From Bradyrhizobium sp. 186 (GTDB taxonomy: Bacteria > Pseudomonadota > Alphaproteobacteria > Rhizobiales > Xanthobacteraceae), in contig NZ_CP082164.1 in the NCBI RefSeq assembly GCF_023101685.1, positions 7,874,001 through 7,938,000 of the forward strand: a stretch of DNA of 64,000 nucleotides. The letters run 5' to 3'. This document shows, piece after piece, positions 8,784 to 17,439 of the stretch. Below the pieces are notes generated by a model. That model was not told where the DNA came from. It saw only the letters and a program-made list of their open reading frames with translations, and did not search any database. Within the stretch, counting starts at the first letter, position 1. The number at the start of each line of letters is the position of its first letter. The position numbers and the translations under genes were made by a program.

Positions 8784-8866
8784 GTAGCCCGGCTGGAGCG
8801 CAGCGTAATCCGGGAAACGTTGCGGGCGAGAAAGACCCGGATTTCGCTGCGCTTCATCCGGGCTAC
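8784..8866. repeat. Extragenic palindrome (GTAGCCCGG family), copy 1
   Basis: Begins GTAGCCCGG and ends CCGGGCTAC, with inner arms GCGCAGCGTAATCCGGG and CCCGGATTTCGCTGCGC. A second copy of the same family is at 9533-9617, so the two flank the flavin reductase gene. Confidence 0.7.
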
Positions 8867-8888
8867 GCAATGTGCAGAAAGGCGGGGC

Positions 8889-9512
8889 TTAATCCGGCCG
8901 GACCATCTCGAACATGTTCTCCGGCCTGATCTCGAAATAGTCGCCACGGCGGCCGGCGCGCACAATCGGGCGGGCGGCGGCGGTCTGGTAGACGCCGTCC
9001 TTGATCATGGCCTTGTCGATGTGGACGGCGACGACCTCGCCGAGCGTCAGCCAGGCGTCGGCTTCCTTGCCGTCGGCGCCCTTGAGGCGGACGATGTCGG
9101 ACACCTTGCACTCGAAGGCGACCGGGCTTTCGCCGACCCGCGGCACGTTGACGAGCTTGCCCGAAACGGCGGTCAGGCCGGCGACCTCGAACTCGTCGAC
9201 CTCGGGCGCGACATGCGCCGCCGTCGCATTCATGTGCTTGGCCAAATCCATCGTGGCGAGATTCCAGACGAACTCCCCGGACTGCTGGATGTTCTCGACC
9301 GTGTCCTTCCAGTTGGTGGAGGAGAAGCCGATGATCGGCGGCACGTAGCAGAAGGCGTTGAAGAAGCTGTAGGGCGCGAGGTTGACGTGACCGTTGGTGT
9401 TGCGCGACGAAATCCAGCCGATCGGCCGCGGCGCGATGATGGCGTTGAAGGGATCGTGCTTGAGGCCGTGGCCCTTGGAGGGCTCGTAGAAGTACAGGTC
9501 TTTGTCGGTCAC
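8889..9512 (-). CDS. Flavin reductase-like protein (FMN-binding split barrel)
   Basis: 207 residues from a GTG start (9510-9512) with an AGGAAAA site upstream; an ATG at 9608 is in frame but would place the N-terminus inside a palindromic repeat. The FMN-binding split-barrel signature is visible: IIAPRPIGWISSRN, NLAPYSFFNAFCYVPPIIGFSS and KDTVENIQQSGEFVWNLA. The family includes flavin:NAD(P)H reductases that feed monooxygenases as well as FMN-binding proteins of unknown role. No partner oxygenase is adjacent. Both sides carry copies of the GTAGCCCGG palindrome, so it is probably its own transcription unit. Confidence 0.85.
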   Translation of the reverse strand: MTDKDLYFYEPSKGHGLKHDPFNAIIAPRPIGWISSRNTNGHVNLAPYSFFNAFCYVPPIIGFSSTNWKDTVENIQQSGEFVWNLATMDLAKHMNATAAHVAPEVDEFEVAGLTAVSGKLVNVPRVGESPVAFECKVSDIVRLKGADGKEADAWLTLGEVVAVHIDKAMIKDGVYQTAAARPIVRAGRRGDYFEIRPENMFEMVRPD

Positions 9513-9532
9513 GCTGGTTTTTCCTGGTCCTG

Positions 9533-9617
9533 GTAGCCCGGATGGAGCGAAGCGTAATCCGGGACCGCCGCGCAAGGCTGAACCATCCCGGATTGCGCTT
9601 CGCTCCATCCGGGCTAC
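9533..9617. repeat. Extragenic palindrome (GTAGCCCGG family), copy 2
   Basis: Starts GTAGCCCGGATGGAGCGAAG and ends with its near-exact inverse (CTTCGCTCCATCCGGGCTAC). It overlaps the region just upstream of the flavin reductase GTG start. Confidence 0.75.
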
Positions 9618-9650
9618 GTCGGCCTGCTTATAGGAGAATTCCGGCGCCCG

Positions 9651-10250
9651 TCAGTGACGCGGCGACAATCCCGCAATGACGAAATCGATCATCTGGTCGA
9701 TGGTCGGACCCGGCTTGGTGGCGCACTGGGCGATCATCTGGGGATGGAAGAAACGCATCATGGCGGTGCAGGCGCACATTGAGGCAAGCTCCAGGTCCGG
9801 CGCCTCGAACTCGCCGGAGGCGGCGCCTTGAGCGATCATCTGCCCGATCGCCGTGGTGATGAGCTCCATGTGGGCGACGCAGACCTCCCAGTCCTCCTGC
9901 ATCGCGATCTCGACCATCTCGTGCAGCTTGTTGTCGCCGACATAGCGTTCGGTGTTCATGCGATGGATGGTGGTGAGCAGCTCGCGGAAGCGGTCCAGCA
10001 CCGGACCGGGCCTGGCGACGATCCGCTGCGCTTCCAGCTCGACCTCGCCCATCAGCGAGCGGGCCACCGCCTGATGGATCGCCTTCTTCGATTCGAAGAA
10101 GCGATACACGTTCGCGGGGCTCATCCTGAGCTCCTTGGCAATGTCTCCGACCGTAGTCTTCTGATAGCCGATCTGGCGGAACAGCCGTTCGGCCACCTCG
10201 AGGATACGATCCCGGGTGTCGCCTTCGATATGCTCCGCAACCAGTGTCAT
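9651..10250 (-). CDS. TetR-family regulator of the adjacent RND efflux operon
   Basis: 199 residues. The TetR N-terminal helix-turn-helix is clear: TRDRILEVAERLFRQIGYQK, then TTVGDIAKELRMSPANVYRFF, followed by a divergent all-helical ligand domain. It is the last gene of an adaptor-pump-TetR run: its ATG is 31 bp after the RND pump stop on the same strand. Local TetR proteins usually repress the pump and respond to its substrates, so autoregulation of the whole operon is expected. The AT-rich region before the adaptor gene is the likely binding place. Confidence 0.9.
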   Translation of the reverse strand: MTLVAEHIEGDTRDRILEVAERLFRQIGYQKTTVGDIAKELRMSPANVYRFFESKKAIHQAVARSLMGEVELEAQRIVARPGPVLDRFRELLTTIHRMNTERYVGDNKLHEMVEIAMQEDWEVCVAHMELITTAIGQMIAQGAASGEFEAPDLELASMCACTAMMRFFHPQMIAQCATKPGPTIDQMIDFVIAGLSPRH

Positions 10251-10281
10251 TTGTCAGGACTCGTCAGTCAGCACTTTTCAT

Positions 10282-13200
10282 TTATTCAGCCGCTTCAGCA
10301 AGCGGTATTGCCGGCTGGTCATCACTCCCATGCTGCAGCGCGGTAGGTCGCTCGGCAGAACCGGCCTCATCCAGGCTCTTGCGGAACCACAAGGCATAGA
10401 GACCCGGCAGATACAAGAGTGTGAGGAAGGTCGCAACGAACAAACCGCCCATGATGGTGATCGCCATCGGGCCCCAGAAGGCCGAGCGCGACAGCGGGAT
10501 CATGGCGAGGATGGCGGCGAGCGCCGTCAGCACCACCGGACGCGCACGGCGGACGGTGGCCTCCACGATCGCCTCGCGCCGGGTCAGGCCGTGGGAGACG
10601 TCGGTCTCGATCTGATCGACCAGGATGACCGCGTTGCGCATAATCATGCCGGCGAGCGCGATCAGGCCGAGCAGCGCCACGAAGCCGAACGGGGCGTTGG
10701 CGACGTTGAGCCCCAAGGAGGCGCCGACGATGCCGAGCGGCGCGGTCAAAAACACCAGGATCAGGCGGGAGAAGCTCTGAAGCTGGAACATCAACAGCGT
10801 GAGCATCACCATGACCATCAGCGGGAAGAGGATGAAGATCGAGGCATTGCCCTTGGCGGATTCCTCGAACGCACCGCCCGGCTCGATCCGGTAGGCTGGC
10901 TCGAGATAGTTCTTGATGGCCTGGAGCTTCGGGGTGATCTGATTGGTGACGTCGGGCGCCTGCACGCCGTCGACGACGTCGGAGCGCACGGTGATCGCCA
11001 TGTCGCGGTTGCGCCGCCACATGATCGGCTCCTCGTGGGCGTATTCGATCTTGGCGATCTGCTGGAGCGGCACCGCGACACCGTTGCGCGAGGTGATGGT
11101 GAGATCGCCGACGCCGCCGAGGTCGAGGCGTTCGGACGGGATCGCACGCGCGACCACGCTGACCTTCTCGATGCCGTCGCGGACGGTCGTGACCTGTGCG
11201 CCCGAGATCAGCATGGATAGTGCCTGCGAGACGTCCTGCGGGGTCAGGCCCATGGCGCGGGCGCGGTCCTGGTCGACGACGAGCTTGAGGTACGGCGACT
11301 GCTCGTTCCAGTCGAGTTGGACGTCCTTGACACTCTTGTTCTCCCGCATGACGTCACGGACCTGATAGGCGATCTCGCGCACCTTGTTGGCGTCGGGGCC
11401 GATTACGCGGAACTGCACGGGGAAGCCGACCGGCGGACCGAAGTTGAAGCGGTCGACGCGCACGCGCGCCTCGGTCAGCATGCCGTCGGCGACCGCGTTC
11501 TCGATCTTGGCCTTGACGCGCTCGCGCTCCTCGACGCCCTTGGCGACGATGACGATCTCGGCGAAGGCCTCGTTCGGTAGCTGAGGACTGAGGCCGAGCC
11601 AGAAGCGCGGCGAACCCTGACCGACATAGGCCGTATAGGTCTCGATGTCCTTGTCGTCCTTCAAAAGCGTCTCGGCCTTCTTCACCGCCTTCTCGGTAAC
11701 GTTGAAGGCGGTGCCCTCGGGCAGGCGGAGCTGGAGGAACAGCTCGGGCCGCTCCGACAGCGGGAAGAACTGCTGCTGGACATGGCCGAAGCCGACGATC
11801 GAGACCACGAAGATGCCGACGGTCGCGACCACCACGGTGATGCGGTGATTGACGCACCATTGCACGATGGCGCGCAGGCCGCGGTACATGCGGGTCTCGT
11901 AGACCGCGTGCGGATCGTGATTGTGATGCACCTTGATATCAGGCAGCAGCTTGACGCCGATATAGGGCGTGAAAATCACCGCCACGAACCAGGAGGCGAC
12001 CAGCGCGATCGCCACGATCCAGAAGATGCTGCCGGCATATTCGCCGACCGCGGAATTGGCAAAGCCGATGGGGAGGAAGCCAGCGGCCGTGACCAGCGTT
12101 CCCGTGAGCATCGGAAACGCAGTGGATTCCCAGGCAAACGACGCCGCACGATACCGGTCCCAGCCCTGCTCCATCTTCACCACCATCATCTCGACCGCGA
12201 TGATGGCGTCGTCGACGAGCAGGCCGAGCGCGATGATCAACGCGCCGAGCGTGATGCGGTGCAGGTCGAGCGACATCGTGTTCATGACGATGAAGACGAT
12301 GCCGAGCACCAGCGGCACCGACAGCGCGACCACGATGCCGGTGCGCCAGCCGAGCGCCAGGAACGACACGAACAGCACGATCACCAGCGCTTCCATGAAG
12401 GAGTGCACGAACTCGCCGACGGCATGCTCGACCACCTTGGGCTGGTCGGCGATGAGGCGAACGTCGACCCCCTGCGGCACCGCCTTCATGAATTCAGCCG
12501 TCGCCTTCTCGACCTCCTTGCCGAGGTCGAGAATGTTGGCGCCCTTGGCGGTGACGACGCCGATACCAATCGCGGACTTGCCTTCCTGGCGCACGATGAA
12601 GCTCGGCGGATCGACATATCCGTGGGTGACGGTGGCGATATCACCCAAGCGGAACACGCGGCCGTTGCTCTCGACCGGGGTCTCGGCCACCGCCTTGGCG
12701 CCGTCGAGCGCGCCGGTGACGCGCAGCGGCACGCGCTGCGACGAGGTCTCGACCGTGCCGGCAGGGGTCACGTTGTTCTGCTTGGCAAGCGAATCGAACA
12801 GCGCCTGCGGGGTGATGCCGAGCGTGGCGAGCTTGGCGTGCGAGAATTCGACGAAGATGCGTTCGTCCTGGTTGCCGTAGACGTCGACTTTGGTCACGCC
12901 GGGCACCTTCAGGAGGCGCTGACGAAAACCCTCCGAGACCTTCTTGAGCTGGGCGTAGTCGGCGCCGTCGCCGGTCATCATGTAGAGGATGGAATCGACG
13001 TCGGAGAACTCGTCGTTGACGACAGGCCCCAGAACGCCCGATGGCAGCTGGCCCTGCACGTCGGCGAGCTTCTTGCGCAGCAGATAGAAGAGATACGGCA
13101 CGTCCTTCGGCGGCGTCGAGTCACGGAAGGTCACCTGGAGCGCGGCGAAAGCGGGCTTGGAATAGGTCTGCACCTTCTCGAAGTAAGGCAGCTCCTGGAT

Positions 13201-13419
13201 CTTCTTCTCGATGGGATCGGCGACCTGGGTCTGCATCTCCTGCGCGGTCGCGCCCGGCCAGATCACCGAGATGTTGACCACCTTCACCGTGAAGAACGGA
13301 TCCTCGGCACGCCCGAGCTTCTGATAGGAGAAGAAGCCGGCGGCGCCGAGCACGATCATCAGGAACAGGACCAGCGTCGGATGGCTGACGGCCCAGGCCG
13401 AAAGATTGAAGCGCTTCAT
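10282..13419 (-). CDS. RND multidrug/solvent efflux permease
   Basis: 1045 residues, the normal size for a hydrophobe/amphiphile RND pump in the inner membrane. It begins with the cytoplasmic MKRFNLSAW, then a first membrane helix and the large periplasmic loop (GRAEDPFFTVKVVNISVIWPG). The proton-relay helix contains GLLVDDAIIAVEMMV with the paired Asp. A second large loop follows, then the C-terminal six helices (RNAVILVDQIE in TM10). The ATG at 13417-13419 has GGAGAG upstream. It pairs with the adaptor encoded 239 bp upstream; an outer-membrane factor gene is not nearby, so a TolC from elsewhere must be used. Confidence 0.93.
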   Translation of the reverse strand: MKRFNLSAWAVSHPTLVLFLMIVLGAAGFFSYQKLGRAEDPFFTVKVVNISVIWPGATAQEMQTQVADPIEKKIQELPYFEKVQTYSKPAFAALQVTFRDSTPPKDVPYLFYLLRKKLADVQGQLPSGVLGPVVNDEFSDVDSILYMMTGDGADYAQLKKVSEGFRQRLLKVPGVTKVDVYGNQDERIFVEFSHAKLATLGITPQALFDSLAKQNNVTPAGTVETSSQRVPLRVTGALDGAKAVAETPVESNGRVFRLGDIATVTHGYVDPPSFIVRQEGKSAIGIGVVTAKGANILDLGKEVEKATAEFMKAVPQGVDVRLIADQPKVVEHAVGEFVHSFMEALVIVLFVSFLALGWRTGIVVALSVPLVLGIVFIVMNTMSLDLHRITLGALIIALGLLVDDAIIAVEMMVVKMEQGWDRYRAASFAWESTAFPMLTGTLVTAAGFLPIGFANSAVGEYAGSIFWIVAIALVASWFVAVIFTPYIGVKLLPDIKVHHNHDPHAVYETRMYRGLRAIVQWCVNHRITVVVATVGIFVVSIVGFGHVQQQFFPLSERPELFLQLRLPEGTAFNVTEKAVKKAETLLKDDKDIETYTAYVGQGSPRFWLGLSPQLPNEAFAEIVIVAKGVEERERVKAKIENAVADGMLTEARVRVDRFNFGPPVGFPVQFRVIGPDANKVREIAYQVRDVMRENKSVKDVQLDWNEQSPYLKLVVDQDRARAMGLTPQDVSQALSMLISGAQVTTVRDGIEKVSVVARAIPSERLDLGGVGDLTITSRNGVAVPLQQIAKIEYAHEEPIMWRRNRDMAITVRSDVVDGVQAPDVTNQITPKLQAIKNYLEPAYRIEPGGAFEESAKGNASIFILFPLMVMVMLTLLMFQLQSFSRLILVFLTAPLGIVGASLGLNVANAPFGFVALLGLIALAGMIMRNAVILVDQIETDVSHGLTRREAIVEATVRRARPVVLTALAAILAMIPLSRSAFWGPMAITIMGGLFVATFLTLLYLPGLYALWFRKSLDEAGSAERPTALQHGSDDQPAIPLAEAAE

Positions 13420-13477
13420 CGCACTCTCCGTAAGACGATCCAATTGCCAAAAAAACGACAGCCGCTCTGTTCAACCC

Positions 13478-13585
13478 GTCAATGCGAGGCAGCGAAGCAA
13501 TCCAGGGGGCTGGGCAGATTCTGGATCGCTTCGCCGCTTCAGCCTTTCGCATTTGCGCTAGGGCCGAAACTCACCTCGCAACGAC
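13478..13585. repeat. Extragenic palindrome between adaptor and pump genes (GCGAGG/CCTCGC type)
   Basis: Outer arms GTCAATGCGAGG and CCTCGCAACGAC, inner arms GAAGCAATCCAG and CTGGATCGCTTC. A known style of dispersed repeat in this group. It sits inside what is presumably one transcript. Confidence 0.65.
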
Positions 13586-13601
13586 GAAACTCTTTATTGT
13601 T

Positions 13602-13652
13602 TGAGCATGTTCTCGATCGGAAAATCGCTGCACACTTTTCCGGATCATGCTC
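13602..13652. repeat. GAGCATG/CATGCTC palindrome, copy 1
   Basis: TTGAGCATG... at the left and CCGGATCATGCTC at the right, with TCGGAAAA and TTTTCCGG inside. A related copy occurs at 39790-39861. It ends 6 bp from the adaptor stop codon. Confidence 0.65.
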
Positions 13653-13658
13653 CGCTAA

Positions 13659-14765
13659 TTAGAAAGACAGCGACGACACGATCCGCACCTTCTGGCTCGG
13701 ATCAAGTTTCTGCACGCCGAGGGCGACGATTTTGGCGCCCTCTTCCACACCGCTGGTGATGACGACGTCGTTGCTCTCGTAGGACTTCACCGTCACCGGC
13801 TTCAGCGTGACCGCACCGTTGTCGTCGACGACGTAGAAGGAGGGCTTGCCGCCTTCATTGAACAGCGCCGACAGCGGCAGCCGCGCGACGCGTTCGGTCG
13901 CAGCATCCGACAGCGTCAACGTCGCGGTCATGCCGAGCGCGACGTTGTCGTCGGCTTCGGGCAGCGAGAATTTTGCGAGATAGGTGCGCGTGGCGGAATC
14001 CGCGGTGGGCGCGATCTCGCGCAGCTTCGCCGCATATTTCCTGCCCGGCTCCGACCAAAGGGTGACGCTGGCGGCGCCCGATTTGGCACGTCCGACCAGC
14101 GTCTCAGGGATCGCGACGACCGCTTCCTTCTCGGCAAAGCGGGCGACGCGGATCGAAGCCTGGCCCGCGGTGACCACCTGGCCGGGCTCGATCAGCGTTG
14201 CGGTGACGACGCCACGGGCGTCGGCGTTGAGCGTCGCGTAGGAAAGCGAATTGTTGGTCAGTTCGACCGAGCGCTCGGCCCGGTTCAGGCGCGCACGGGC
14301 CTCGTCGGCGGAAGCGCGGCTCGAATCCATCTGCGCGTCGGTGGTCCAGCCCTTGGCCTTCAGATCCTTGGCACGCTGCTCGGCGGCGGCGGCCTGGGCC
14401 AGCACGCCGGTCGCAGCGGTCTGCTCGGCCACGGACTGCTCGGCCTGGAGCTTCAGATCGACCTCATCGAGGGTCGCGAGCGGCTGGCCGATTTCGACGG
14501 TCTGGCCGACTTCGACCAGGCGCTTTGCGACCTTGCCGGCGACACGGAAGCCGAGATCGCTCTCGATCCGGGGCCTGACGGTGCCGACGAAGCTGCGCTC
14601 CGGCGTTTCGGCGTCGTAATGGGCGGTGGCGACCAGAACCGGCCGCGGCGGCTCGGCCTTCTGGGCCACGGTATCGTTGCATCCGGCCAGCGCAGCGGCC
14701 ATCAAGGCCAACGATACACCTGCCAAAAGCTTGGAATAGCTCGACAAAACTGACCGGACGAACAT
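13659..14765 (-). CDS. RND efflux periplasmic adaptor (membrane fusion lipoprotein)
   Basis: 368 residues. The signal peptide ends in a lipobox LAGC (Cys near residue 29), so the mature protein is a lipoprotein of the periplasm. After this come a barrel-sandwich half (GFRVAGKVAKRLVEVGQTVEIGQPLATLDEVD), an alpha-helical hairpin rich in Ala/Gln/Glu, the second lipoyl half (NADARGVVTATLIEPGQVV) and a beta-barrel plus membrane-proximal domain. It links the RND pump to an outer membrane channel. First gene of the adaptor-pump-TetR operon; a TTGACT -35-like box is upstream. Confidence 0.92.
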   Translation of the reverse strand: MFVRSVLSSYSKLLAGVSLALMAAALAGCNDTVAQKAEPPRPVLVATAHYDAETPERSFVGTVRPRIESDLGFRVAGKVAKRLVEVGQTVEIGQPLATLDEVDLKLQAEQSVAEQTAATGVLAQAAAAEQRAKDLKAKGWTTDAQMDSSRASADEARARLNRAERSVELTNNSLSYATLNADARGVVTATLIEPGQVVTAGQASIRVARFAEKEAVVAIPETLVGRAKSGAASVTLWSEPGRKYAAKLREIAPTADSATRTYLAKFSLPEADDNVALGMTATLTLSDAATERVARLPLSALFNEGGKPSFYVVDDNGAVTLKPVTVKSYESNDVVITSGVEEGAKIVALGVQKLDPSQKVRIVSSLSF

Positions 14766-14796
14766 CGGAGGACACCCCTGCGGCTGCGTTGTGAGG

Positions 14797-14825
14797 AATG
14801 TCGACTAATCACTGATAAAAGTCAA
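14797..14825 (-). promoter_or_regulatory. Likely promoter/operator region of the RND operon
   Basis: On the minus strand a TTGACT (14825-14820) is followed 17 bases later by GACATT (14802-14797), a weak -10. The surrounding AT-rich stretch 14800-14840 contains short inverted repeats (ATCA-C-TGAT; ACTGA/TCAGT 16 bases apart) that could bind the TetR regulator. The operator itself cannot be fixed. Confidence 0.35.
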
Positions 14826-14915
14826 TAATCGTCAGTCATCAGGAATGCGTGATCGTTGGGGTACTAGGAAAGGTAGGGCGGGTCCCGCTGGCGAGGCGCC
14901 GGGCTCCAATGTTAA

Positions 14916-14929
14916 GGTTACATGTAACC
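14916..14929. promoter_or_regulatory. Perfect palindrome, probable toxin-antitoxin operator
   Basis: GGTTACATGTAACC is a perfect 14-bp palindrome ending 12 bases before the antitoxin ATG. Toxin-antitoxin operons are usually repressed by their own antitoxin bound at such a site. Confidence 0.6.
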
Positions 14930-14941
14930 GATGGAGTCCAG

Positions 14942-15166
14942 ATGCCCACTTCCTCAAAGGCCAAGTCGTCCCGTGTGAAAGTGCGAGCGCACCGCGATCG
15001 GCTGCGCGCACAAGGGCTGCGGCCGATCCAGATTTGGGTACCGGATGTCCGCTCGGCATCCTTCCGATCTGAAGCCCATCGCCAATCTCTTGCGGTCGCA
15101 ACCAGCGCTCATGAACCCGAGGATCAAGCCTTCATTGATGCCGTTTCCGATTGGGCGGACGAATGA
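14942..15166 (+). CDS. Antitoxin, MazE-like (DUF3018 type)
   Basis: 74 residues. The ATG has GGAG five bases before it. The basic N-terminus RVKVRAHRDRLRAQGLRPIQIWVPD is characteristic of the DUF3018/MazE-like antitoxins of alphaproteobacteria; the acidic C-terminus (EDQAFIDAVSDWADE) is what normally wraps and blocks the toxin. Its stop overlaps the toxin ATG by 4 bases (ATGA), giving translational coupling. A perfect palindrome just upstream is the likely autoregulatory site. Confidence 0.85.
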   Translation: MPTSSKAKSSRVKVRAHRDRLRAQGLRPIQIWVPDVRSASFRSEAHRQSLAVATSAHEPEDQAFIDAVSDWADE

Positions 15167-15516
15167 AGCGGGGCGATATCTGGACAGTGGCTGGCGGCAA
15201 GGACTACGCGGGCAAGCCGCGCCCCGTCGTCATCGTGCAGGACGACAGCTTTGACGCCACGGACTCAATCACCATTTGTGCCTTCACGACCGATAGAATC
15301 GAAGCGCCTCTATTCCGGCTGCAGGTTGAGCCGAACGACGGCAACGGCCTTCGAGCTCCTTCACGGCTCATGGTGGACAAGATCACGACGGTCCCGAAAT
15401 CCAAGGTCGCAACGTGTATTGGGCGCCTTGATGATGAGGACGTAGTACGTCTTAACCGCGCCATGCTCGTCTTTCTCGGGCTGGCCGGTTCGCAAAGAAC
15501 AGCTGCCGACGGCTAA
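15163..15516 (+). CDS. MazF/PemK-type mRNA interferase toxin
   Basis: 117 residues. The MazF fold starts at once: MKRGDIWTVAGG, then the conserved KPRPVVIVQDDSFD and ITICAFTTD strands, and the PSRLMVDKITTVPKSKV segment containing the conserved Ser/Thr region. MazF toxins cut single-stranded RNA at short motifs. The ATG is the one overlapping the antitoxin stop; four upstream in-frame codons belong to the antitoxin region. The frame is intact, so the pair is probably functional. Confidence 0.9.
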   Translation: MKRGDIWTVAGGKDYAGKPRPVVIVQDDSFDATDSITICAFTTDRIEAPLFRLQVEPNDGNGLRAPSRLMVDKITTVPKSKVATCIGRLDDEDVVRLNRAMLVFLGLAGSQRTAADG

Positions 15517-15557
15517 GCCGTCTGCCCGCGTGTCCTAACAAAAGCCGCAGGATACCG

Positions 15558-15577
15558 GCCCTGGCTTTCGCCAGGGC
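15558..15577. repeat. Short hairpin between convergent genes
   Basis: GCCCTGG-CTTTCG-CCAGGGC, a 7-bp perfect stem, between the toxin gene and the convergent transporter gene. No T-run follows, so it is not a clear intrinsic terminator. Confidence 0.4.
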
Positions 15578-15586
15578 TACGTAGGC

Positions 15587-16930
15587 TCACCGCCCCTGTT
15601 CGGCGAACTCGTGCTTGCTCTCGTGACCGCCCGCAAACACGAGGATGCCGGCGATCAGCGGCAGGACCGCGAGTACCAGCAACCCCGTCGAGGTCTGGCC
15701 CGTGGCTTCCTTGACCCAGCCGATCAGGTAAGGGCCGCCGAAGCCCGCGAGGTTGCCGATGGAGTTGATCAGCGCGATGGCGCCGGCGGCGGCCGTGCCC
15801 GAGAGCCAGGCGGTCGGCAAGGTCCAGAACACGCCGAAGCAGCAGAACACGCCGATCGCGGCGACCGTCAGCACCGCCATCGTCATGATGGGATCGGTGA
15901 GGTAGCTGGAGGCGCCAAGTGCGACGGCGGTGAGCAGCAGCGGTGCGCCGACATGCATCACGCGCTCGCGCGTGGCGTCCGAATGCCGCGCCCACAGGAT
16001 CATGGCGATGGTGCCGAACAGGTAAGGGATCGCGGTGACAAAGCCGGTCTGGGCGTTGGTGAGGCCGAAGGCTTTGACGATCTGCGGCAGCCAGAACTGC
16101 ATGCCGTAGAGCGCGCCGACGAAGCCGAAATAAACCAAGCTTAGCGTGATCACCTTCGGTGAGGACAGCGCCTCGCCGAGAGTAAGGTGCTTCACCGCCT
16201 GCTTGGCGGCGATCTCGGAATCGAGCCTCGTCTTAAGCCAGGCCTTCTGCTCGGCCGAGAGCCAGTCCGCCTTCTCCGGCCTGTCGGTGAGGTAGAACCA
16301 GGTGACGATGCCGAGCAGCACCGAGGGAATGCCCTCGATGATGAAGAGCCACTGCCAGCCCTTCAGGCCCATCACGCCGTCCAGCCCGAGCAACAGGCCC
16401 GAGACCGGCGCGCCGATCACGGTCGAGACCGGCACGGCGATGGCGAAGGCGGCAAGGAAGCGGGCGCGATATTCGGCCGGGTACCAATAGGTGAGATAGA
16501 GGATGATGCCGGGAAAGAAGCCGGCCTCGGCCACGCCGAGCAGGAAGCGCAGGATGTAGAAGCTCCATTCGCCCGAAACCGTCGCCATCAGCGCCGAGAT
16601 GATGCCCCAGGTCACCATGATGCGCGCGATCCAGCGGCTGGCGCCGAACTTTTCCAGCGCCAGATTGCTCGGCACCTCGAAGATGAAATAGCCGATGAAG
16701 AAAATGCCCGCGCCCCAGGAGAAGATCAGCGGCGTGAACTTCAGCTCCGCATTCATGGTCAGCGCGGCAAAGCCGAGATTGACGCGGTCGAGATAGGAGA
16801 AAAAGTAGGCCAGCACCAGGAACGGAATCAGGCGCCAGGAGATGGCGCGGACGGTGGAGGTCTCGATTGCAGTTTTATCGGTGTTCTTGGCGCCGCCGGC
16901 AGAACCGGCAAAGGTCGTGGTCTGGCTCAT
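15587..16930 (-). CDS. MFS transporter, anion:cation symporter (ACS) family
   Basis: 447 residues with about 12 membrane helices. The ACS-type signature is visible in helix 1-2 (LAYFFSYLDRVNLGFAALTMN) and in LRFLLGVAEAGFFPGIILYLTYWYP. The central loop is hydrophilic (DRPEKADWLSAEQKAWLKTRL), as in tartrate, phthalate and glucarate-type transporters. It imports an organic anion by proton symport; the substrate is unknown. The ATG at 16928-16930 has a GGGGGGAAA site; a more distant ATG (17056) would add a non-membrane stretch overlapping the divergent gene. It stands alone without catabolic genes. Confidence 0.88.
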   Translation of the reverse strand: MSQTTTFAGSAGGAKNTDKTAIETSTVRAISWRLIPFLVLAYFFSYLDRVNLGFAALTMNAELKFTPLIFSWGAGIFFIGYFIFEVPSNLALEKFGASRWIARIMVTWGIISALMATVSGEWSFYILRFLLGVAEAGFFPGIILYLTYWYPAEYRARFLAAFAIAVPVSTVIGAPVSGLLLGLDGVMGLKGWQWLFIIEGIPSVLLGIVTWFYLTDRPEKADWLSAEQKAWLKTRLDSEIAAKQAVKHLTLGEALSSPKVITLSLVYFGFVGALYGMQFWLPQIVKAFGLTNAQTGFVTAIPYLFGTIAMILWARHSDATRERVMHVGAPLLLTAVALGASSYLTDPIMTMAVLTVAAIGVFCCFGVFWTLPTAWLSGTAAAGAIALINSIGNLAGFGGPYLIGWVKEATGQTSTGLLVLAVLPLIAGILVFAGGHESKHEFAEQGR

Positions 16931-16998
16931 GGCTTTCCCCCCGGGGTTATTGCTTTTATGGGCTGGGGTCGGTTTTGAGCATCGCCGCGAAAGAGTCA

Positions 16999-17439
16999 AT
17001 GGAGCGAGCAATGCGCGGGGCGCAGCCGGATAAACCTGTTGCGCCGCTACGGACATCCCTGATCCGCGCCGCGCTCGCCCTTGTCGTGATCGCCTGCGGG
17101 CTATCCCTGCGCCGGTACGGTTTTCTCCTCGGCCTTCCCGCCTTCGTCGTGAAGTATGGCGGCTCGCTGCTGTGGGCGACGATGGTGTTGCTGCTGGTCG
17201 GCGCTTTGCTGCCGCGCCTGCCGCGAAGCCAGCTGGCTTCTATCGCGGCGGCGATTGCGATCGTCGTCGAATTCTCCCGGCTGGTGCATTCGCCCTGACT
17301 CGACGCGTTCCGGCTCACCACCGCGGGCGCACTGCTTTTAGCGCGCATCTTCTCGCTGTGGAATTTGGTGGCCTATGCGGTGGGGATTGTGTTCGGCGTT
17401 TGGGTCGATGGTCTGGTAGGGTGGGCAAAGGCGCCTTAG
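16999..17439 (+). pseudogene. DUF2809 membrane protein interrupted by an in-frame TGA
   Basis: The frame opens at ATG 16999, gives about 99 residues ending VVEFSRLVHSP and stops at TGA 17296-17298. The same frame continues for 46 more codons (LDAFRLTTAGALLLARIFSL, then WNLVAYAVGIVFGVWVDGL) to a TAG at 17437-17439. The combined product looks like a full small DUF2809 membrane protein of four or so helices, with FVVKYGGSLLWATMV in the middle. In relatives I recall a Trp at the stop position, so TGG to TGA is the simplest explanation. The last codons lie inside a MITE-like repeat. Either a true nonsense mutation or a base-call error. Confidence 0.7.

Noticed and set aside
11782..13662. A 626-codon plus-strand frame
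   Set aside because: Antisense to the RND pump with low-complexity His/Asp/Arg sequence and no domain.
17296..17298. TGA in the DUF2809 gene as a selenocysteine codon
   Set aside because: No selenocysteine-type element or redox motif is visible, and relatives as I recall them have Trp there; a nonsense change or error is simpler.
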